A DNA stretch of 64,000 bases from Lentisphaerota bacterium (GTDB taxonomy: Bacteria > Verrucomicrobiota > Lentisphaeria > Oligosphaerales > JABHEG01): positions 24,956 to 88,955 of the forward strand of contig JABHEG010000385.1 in assembly GCA_018676675.1 (NCBI GenBank). The letters run 5' to 3'. Each line of letters starts with the position of its first letter. Within the stretch, counting starts at the first letter, position 1. Both the position numbers and the translations under genes were made by a program. Below are positions 62,218 through 64,000 of the stretch, in pieces. The notes below the pieces were generated by a model. The model saw only the letters and a list, made by a program, of their open reading frames with translations. It searched no databases and was not told where the DNA came from.

Positions 62218-63414
62218 CTACTCGGCGATGTCAGTTACTCGGCCCGCACCAACGGTACGTCCACCTTCGCGAATCGCGAAGCGGAGCGTCTTCTCCATGG
62301 CGATGGGCTGGATCAGCTCAACAGTCATGGCGACGTTATCGCCAGGCATGACCATCTCGGTACCTTCAGGCAGATCGCAAACGCCAGTCACATCCGTTGT
62401 GCGGAAGTAGAACTGCGGGCGATAGCCGTTGAAGAATGGCGTGTGACGGCCACCCTCTTCCTTGCTCAATACGTAGACCTCAGCGGCGAACTTGGTGTGA
62501 GGCGTGATCGAGCCGGGGATGGCCAGAATCTGACCCCGTTCAACGTCGTCCTTCTTGACTCCGCGGAGCAGGCAGCCGACGTTGTCACCGGCACGGCCTT
62601 CGTCCAGGATCTTCCGGAACATCTCGACCCCGGTCACAACCGTCTTGGTCGTTTCGCGGATGCCGATGATCTCGACCTCATTGCCGGTCTTGACAATCCC
62701 GCGCTCAACGCGCCCGGTAACCACTGTGCCACGCCCTTCAATCGAGAAGACATCCTCGATCGGCATCAGGAACGGCTGGTCCAGGGGGCGAGTGGGCTCG
62801 GGGATGTACTCATCCACCGCCTTCATGAGCTCAATGATCGAGGCACATGCTTCGTTCGTGGGCTCACCAGCGGACTCCATGGCGTGAAGGGCAGACCCCA
62901 TCACTACCGGAATGTCATCACCGGGAAACTCGTACTCGGAGAGAAGCTCACGCACTTCCATCTCGACGAGCTCGAGAAGCTCTTCGTCGTCAACCTGGTC
63001 AACCTTGTTGATGTAGACGACCATGGCCGGCACGCCAACCTGACGGGCGAGAAGGATGTGCTCGCGAGTCTGGGCCATCGGGCCATCAGTCGCCGCGATC
63101 ACCAGAATGGCGCCGTCCATCTGGGCAGCACCCGTGATCATGTTCTTGACATAATCAGCATGCCCAGGGCAATCAACGTGAGCATAATGCCGGTTTTCGG
63201 TCTCATACTCAACGTGTGCCGTGTTAATCGTGATGCCGCGCTCCTTTTCCTCAGGAGCATTGTCGATCTCGTCAAACGAGCGGACATCACCACCATGCAG
63301 ATTGCTCATGGTCATTGTGATGGCAGCGGTGAGAGTTGTCTTGCCGTGGTCAACGTGGCCAATTGTGCCGATGTTGACGTGGGGCTTGTTTCTCTGAAAT
63401 ACTTCCTTAGCCAT
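62218..63414 (-). CDS. tuf: Elongation factor Tu
   Basis: A 398-residue EF-Tu. G1 is GHVDHGKTTLTAAI, switch I RGITINTAHVEYE, G3 DCPGHADY, G4 NKVDQVDD (NKxD) and G5 GSAL. Domain 2 includes GRGTVVTGRVERGIV and domain 3 RPQFYFRTTDVTG. The ATG at 63414 follows GGAGGTGG. It is the only tuf in the window, and it is preceded by tRNA-Thr and a hairpin-rich leader. Confidence 0.97.
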   Translation of the reverse strand: MAKEVFQRNKPHVNIGTIGHVDHGKTTLTAAITMTMSNLHGGDVRSFDEIDNAPEEKERGITINTAHVEYETENRHYAHVDCPGHADYVKNMITGAAQMDGAILVIAATDGPMAQTREHILLARQVGVPAMVVYINKVDQVDDEELLELVEMEVRELLSEYEFPGDDIPVVMGSALHAMESAGEPTNEACASIIELMKAVDEYIPEPTRPLDQPFLMPIEDVFSIEGRGTVVTGRVERGIVKTGNEVEIIGIRETTKTVVTGVEMFRKILDEGRAGDNVGCLLRGVKKDDVERGQILAIPGSITPHTKFAAEVYVLSKEEGGRHTPFFNGYRPQFYFRTTDVTGVCDLPEGTEMVMPGDNVAMTVELIQPIAMEKTLRFAIREGGRTVGAGRVTDIAE

Positions 63415-63520
63415 TGTTTCATCCACCTCCTGGCTCTCGGCCTTAGCGAACCATCTCGCAGCAAGCCCGACCTGTTTACCTCAAAACGCCTAAACGCGTA
63501 ACCGCCATGCACCCACCTCA

Positions 63521-63560
63521 TACGGACATTCCGTACGCCTCCCTGGCCTACGTTGCCAGG
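63521..63560. promoter_or_regulatory. Two small hairpins in the tRNA-Thr-tuf leader
   Basis: TACGGA-CAT-TCCGTA (63521-63535) and CCTGGC-N7-GCCAGG (63542-63560) are perfect stems inside the 183-bp gap between tRNA-Thr and tuf. They may serve tRNA 3' processing or control of tuf translation. Confidence 0.4.
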
Positions 63561-63597
63561 GGTTCTGGGCCGATTATCGGCAGCCAGTGGGTGAGTT

Positions 63598-63673
<76 letters not shown>

Positions 63674-63696
63674 ATCCGATAATCACAAAGAGCAAT

Positions 63697-63724
63697 AATT
63701 TACGCTCTTCACCCAGCTTTGCAA
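63697..63724 (-). promoter_or_regulatory. Candidate promoter for tRNA-Thr-tuf
   Basis: TTGCAA (63719-63724) and TAAATT (63697-63702) are 16 bp apart on the minus strand, 24 bp before the tRNA 5' end. The surrounding AT-rich stretch contrasts with the flanking GC-rich DNA. Confidence 0.45.
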
Positions 63725-63763
63725 GCAGAACAAAACACTTCCTGGGGAGAAAAATAGTCCCAC

Positions 63764-63776
63764 CGGGGAGGCCCCG
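63764..63776 (-). terminator. Possible terminator of the right-edge gene
   Basis: A short CGGGG-AGG-CCCCG hairpin lies about 27 bp past the stop of the gene at the right edge, and a T-rich stretch (about 63750-63755) follows about 8 bases later on the minus strand. The spacing makes it weak. Confidence 0.3.
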
Positions 63777-63802
63777 CTCAGAGCGCCGGGAGCCTGCTCT
63801 AC

Positions 63803-64000
63803 TACTCCTTCGTTGTCTCAGTTCCGTCCGCAGCAGCTTCTTCCTCAGCGGGAGCAGCGTCTTCCTCAGCGGGAGCAGCTTCTTCCTCAGCGGGAGCAGC
63901 TTCTTCCTCAGCGGGAGCAGCTTCTTCCTCAGCGGGAGCAGCGTCTTCCTCAGCGGGAGCAGCTTCTTCCTCAGCGGGAGCAGCTTCTTCCTCAGCGGGA
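63803..64000 (-). CDS. Unknown protein, C-terminal Ala/Pro/Glu repeat only (5' part beyond the right edge)
   Basis: The minus strand reads an uninterrupted series of the heptapeptide APAEEEA (with one or two E-to-D changes) and then AAADGTETTKE with a double TAG stop at about 63805-63800. Only this low-complexity acidic tail is visible, so the protein cannot be named. Such tails occur on some ribosomal proteins and translation factors of PVC bacteria, and the neighbourhood would suit that, but this is only inference. Confidence 0.6.
63833..64000. repeat. 21-bp tandem repeat, about eight units
   Basis: The unit GCAGCTTCTTCCTCAGCGGG plus A recurs about eight times to the right edge, with GCAGCG variants in two units. 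The period of 21 keeps the reading frame and codes for a heptapeptide. The near identity of units shows recent expansion. Confidence 0.9.

Noticed and set aside
63833..64000. Possible CRISPR array
   Set aside because: Units are directly adjacent with no spacers, have a 21-bp period and keep a reading frame, so it is a coding tandem repeat.

Overview
The window looks like a chromosomal segment of a free-living Gram-negative bacterium. A PVC-group lineage (Lentisphaerota/Kiritimatiellota-like) or Hydrogenedentota-like organism fits best. The pointers are a pseudopilin with the FTLIELLVVIAIIAILA leader and a C-terminal H-X9-DG motif, a sulfatase/sialidase-like/GH20 cluster, PpiD/SurA-type periplasmic chaperone architecture and GC-rich coding sequence. 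The phylum is an inference; no rRNA gene is present to settle it.

Left part (1-10.5 kb, all minus strand): a predicted glycan-degradation cluster. Transcribed right to left it holds an amidohydrolase, an acetyl-xylan-esterase-like hydrolase, a large GH20 hexosaminidase, a LamG plus sialidase-like exported protein, a formylglycine-type sulfatase and a two-module FAD oxidoreductase that runs off the left edge. Together they could remove sulfate, acyl and amino-sugar groups from a sulfated or aminated glycan. The true substrate is unknown.

Middle part (10.5-43.8 kb): mostly housekeeping and accessory genes in short units. They include AlgH/YqgE, a Cys-rich unknown protein, a radical SAM protein of the DNA modification/repair type, a broken transketolase C-terminal remnant, DNA polymerase IV, the PLP synthase pair pdxS-pdxT, a HAD hydrolase, purD, an FHA protein and a 1259-residue tandem-parvulin foldase. 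A complete branched-chain amino-acid ABC system (livK-H-M-G-F) follows, ending in a phenylacetate-CoA-ligase homologue whose catalytic motifs look lost. Then come queD, rpmB, tRNA-Lys, a sugar-nucleotide epimerase, a UvrD/PcrA helicase, an orphan pseudopilin, a rhomboid protease, an HU-like protein, hisS, aspS and an Eis-like acetyltransferase.

Right part (43.8-64 kb, all minus strand): the translation/transcription superoperon. The order is tRNA-Thr, tuf, rpmG, tRNA-Trp, secE, nusG, rplK, rplA, rplJ, rplL, rpoB, rpoC, rpsL, rpsG, fusA, rpsJ, rplC, rplD, rplW, rplB, rpsS. It stops at a clear hairpin terminator directly after rpsS, where rplV and the rest of the S10/spc genes would normally follow. 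The right edge cuts a gene whose C-terminus is a 21-bp tandem repeat encoding an Ala/Pro/Glu heptapeptide.

No integrase, transposase, CRISPR array or phage gene is visible. The most unusual items are the degenerate acyl-CoA-ligase homologue in the liv operon, the palindrome that fills the livK promoter spacer, the two-module FAD protein with an inserted domain, the truncated S10 operon and the frameshifted transketolase fragment.
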